Positions 4,997-5,981 of a DNA stretch of 5,981 nucleotides are shown here, piece after piece. The DNA comes from Hyphomicrobium_A sp964622715 (GTDB lineage Bacteria; Pseudomonadota; Alphaproteobacteria; Rhizobiales; Hyphomicrobiaceae): positions 1 to 5,981 of the forward strand of contig CAZURR010000117.1 in the NCBI GenBank assembly GCA_964622715.1. The letters run 5' to 3'. The position numbers and the translations under genes were made by a program. Within the stretch, counting starts at the first letter, position 1; the number at the start of each line of letters is the position of its first letter. The notes under the pieces were generated by a model that was given only the letters and a program-made list of their open reading frames with translations, made no database searches and was not told the origin of the DNA.

Positions 4997-5980
4997 TCAG
5001 AATGGTGCAACGACAACGCCCCACGGATAGCGGCCCGTGCGGATTGATTTGATCACTTTCTGCTTGTCCACGTCGATGACAGAAACGTCGTTAGAGGTTC
5101 CGTTGGTTGTGAGCAAGAGCTTGTCGTCCGGCGTGAAGCCAAGTTGCCAGACGCGCTGTCCCACGAGCAGGTACTTCTCGACCTTGAGGGTCTCGGTATT
5201 GACGATTGCGACGCGATTGGCTGGTCCGAGCGCAACGAAAGCCTTCTTATCATCTTGCGTGATGCGTACGCCGACCGGCTGGATCGCCTCTCTCGTGACA
5301 CCGCGGATTTCGAAGTTGACCTTGCCGATGATCTTGCGATCGGCAGGATTGATCACCGTGACGGTGCCGCCAACTTCCGAACTCACCCAGAGCTGCGTTC
5401 CTGCATGGTTAAAGATTGCGACACGGGGGCGGCTGTCGACGAGCACGTTGTCAAACGTCTTGTGGGTCTCGGTGCTGATGAAGTGGGCCATATTTGTCGT
5501 CTCCGACGTGTTGACCAGCACTTTCCCATCGGGGCTCATGCCCATGCCCTCTGGTTCAACACCAACTGGGATGTCGGTGAGAATCTTGCCCTGTTCGATA
5601 TCGACCACGGTGACGAGGTTGTCGTCCTCATTGGCAATGTAGAGCGGGTTTCCGGATGGATGGAGGATCAACAGCTCGGGATCAGGCCCCGACGGCAGCG
5701 ACTTGATGAACTTATAAGTATGTGCGTCGTAAACCTGGACGGTATTGTCGTCGCTGGCACAGATGATCAGCCACTTGCCATCCTTGGACAAGATGATGCC
5801 GCGCGGGCGCTGCCCCACCTTGAATGTCTTGATCACCTCGAGTTTTTCAGTGTCGATCACCGAAACGGTATTGTCCTTCTCGTTGGTGACAAACGCGGTG
5901 AAGGCCAGGGCCGCCGGTGTTGGAACCATGAGAGCTGCACAGAGGCCGAGTATCCAAGCAAAACCAACCTTAAAGCGCAT
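4997..5980 (-). CDS. Seven-bladed YVTN-type beta-propeller protein, PQQ/ABC-associated
   Basis: A 327-residue exported protein of the PQQ-dependent catabolism-associated propeller family (TIGR03866, from memory). The signal peptide is residues 1-26, ending in ALA. The mature chain is seven repeats of about 40 residues, beginning near 29, 72, 113, 155, 197, 248 and 289, each built around a strand such as FVTNEKDNTVSVIDTEKLEV followed by a GxxPxG-type turn. The fifth blade carries an insertion around REAIQPVG. These repeats are typical of periplasmic YVTN propellers; the function within the cluster is not established, and binding of the transported ligand or of the dehydrogenase is inference. 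ATG 5980 is one base from the window edge, so its ribosome binding site and promoter are not visible and a slightly longer start cannot be excluded. Confidence 0.9.
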   Translation of the reverse strand: MRFKVGFAWILGLCAALMVPTPAALAFTAFVTNEKDNTVSVIDTEKLEVIKTFKVGQRPRGIILSKDGKWLIICASDDNTVQVYDAHTYKFIKSLPSGPDPELLILHPSGNPLYIANEDDNLVTVVDIEQGKILTDIPVGVEPEGMGMSPDGKVLVNTSETTNMAHFISTETHKTFDNVLVDSRPRVAIFNHAGTQLWVSSEVGGTVTVINPADRKIIGKVNFEIRGVTREAIQPVGVRITQDDKKAFVALGPANRVAIVNTETLKVEKYLLVGQRVWQLGFTPDDKLLLTTNGTSNDVSVIDVDKQKVIKSIRTGRYPWGVVVAPF

Positions 5981-5981
5981 T

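Noticed and set aside
4777..5052. 91-codon + strand frame across the propeller-ATPase gap
   Set aside because: It overlaps the starts and ends of two clear - strand genes, has no ribosome binding site, and looks like the complement of the Lys-rich - strand frame.
5037..5642. 201-codon + strand frame antisense to the propeller gene
   Set aside because: Its Ser/Thr/Leu-rich translation is what the reverse of a Val/Asp-rich propeller gives; no domain, no ribosome binding site, and the - strand protein is unmistakable.
1..5981. tRNA, rRNA, CRISPR arrays, transposases or attachment sites
   Set aside because: I saw no direct-repeat arrays, cloverleaf-like sequence or recombinase motifs; apart from the gaps described, the window is filled by coherent metabolic genes.

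Overview
The window is a methylotrophy locus for lanthanide-dependent methanol oxidation, most likely from an alphaproteobacterium of the Hyphomicrobiales type. That placement is an inference from the gene set, the GC-rich codon use and how closely the products match families known from such methylotrophs. No ribosomal or other taxonomic marker is present.

Left half, + strand: the last 66 codons of a XoxF-type PQQ methanol dehydrogenase (1-201) are followed by a strong GC hairpin (226-254). A 230-nt gap then carries a striking nested inverted repeat (299-382) in front of xoxG (432-1001, c-type cytochrome), xoxJ (998-1843, periplasmic binding-protein-like partner) and a rhodanese-like exported protein of the PQQ-associated CXXCW family (1851-2417). 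The last three form a tight run: all appear to use GTG starts, xoxG and xoxJ overlap by 4 nt, and xoxJ and the rhodanese-like gene lie within 7 nt.

Right half, - strand, transcribed towards the first group: a seven-bladed YVTN-type beta-propeller (5980-4997), a 198-nt gap, an ABC ATPase (4798-4016), its ABC-2 type permease (4019-3114, ATGA overlap), and an exported helical, coiled-coil-like protein of unknown function (3108-2446). The two groups converge with only 28 nt between stop codons and no visible terminator.

Working model: XoxF oxidises methanol in the periplasm and passes electrons to XoxG, while XoxJ assists the dehydrogenase. The ABC pair, propeller, rhodanese-like protein and helical protein form the accessory set repeatedly found beside PQQ alcohol dehydrogenases. 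It resembles, as far as I recall, the lanthanide utilization and transport (lut) region of Methylobacterium extorquens. The substrate of this ABC system is not evident from sequence.

The least explained items are the structured RNA candidate upstream of xoxG, a 60-codon cysteine-containing open frame without a start codon in the propeller-ATPase gap (4964-4782), and a Shine-Dalgarno-like sequence buried in a small hairpin ahead of the ATPase gene.
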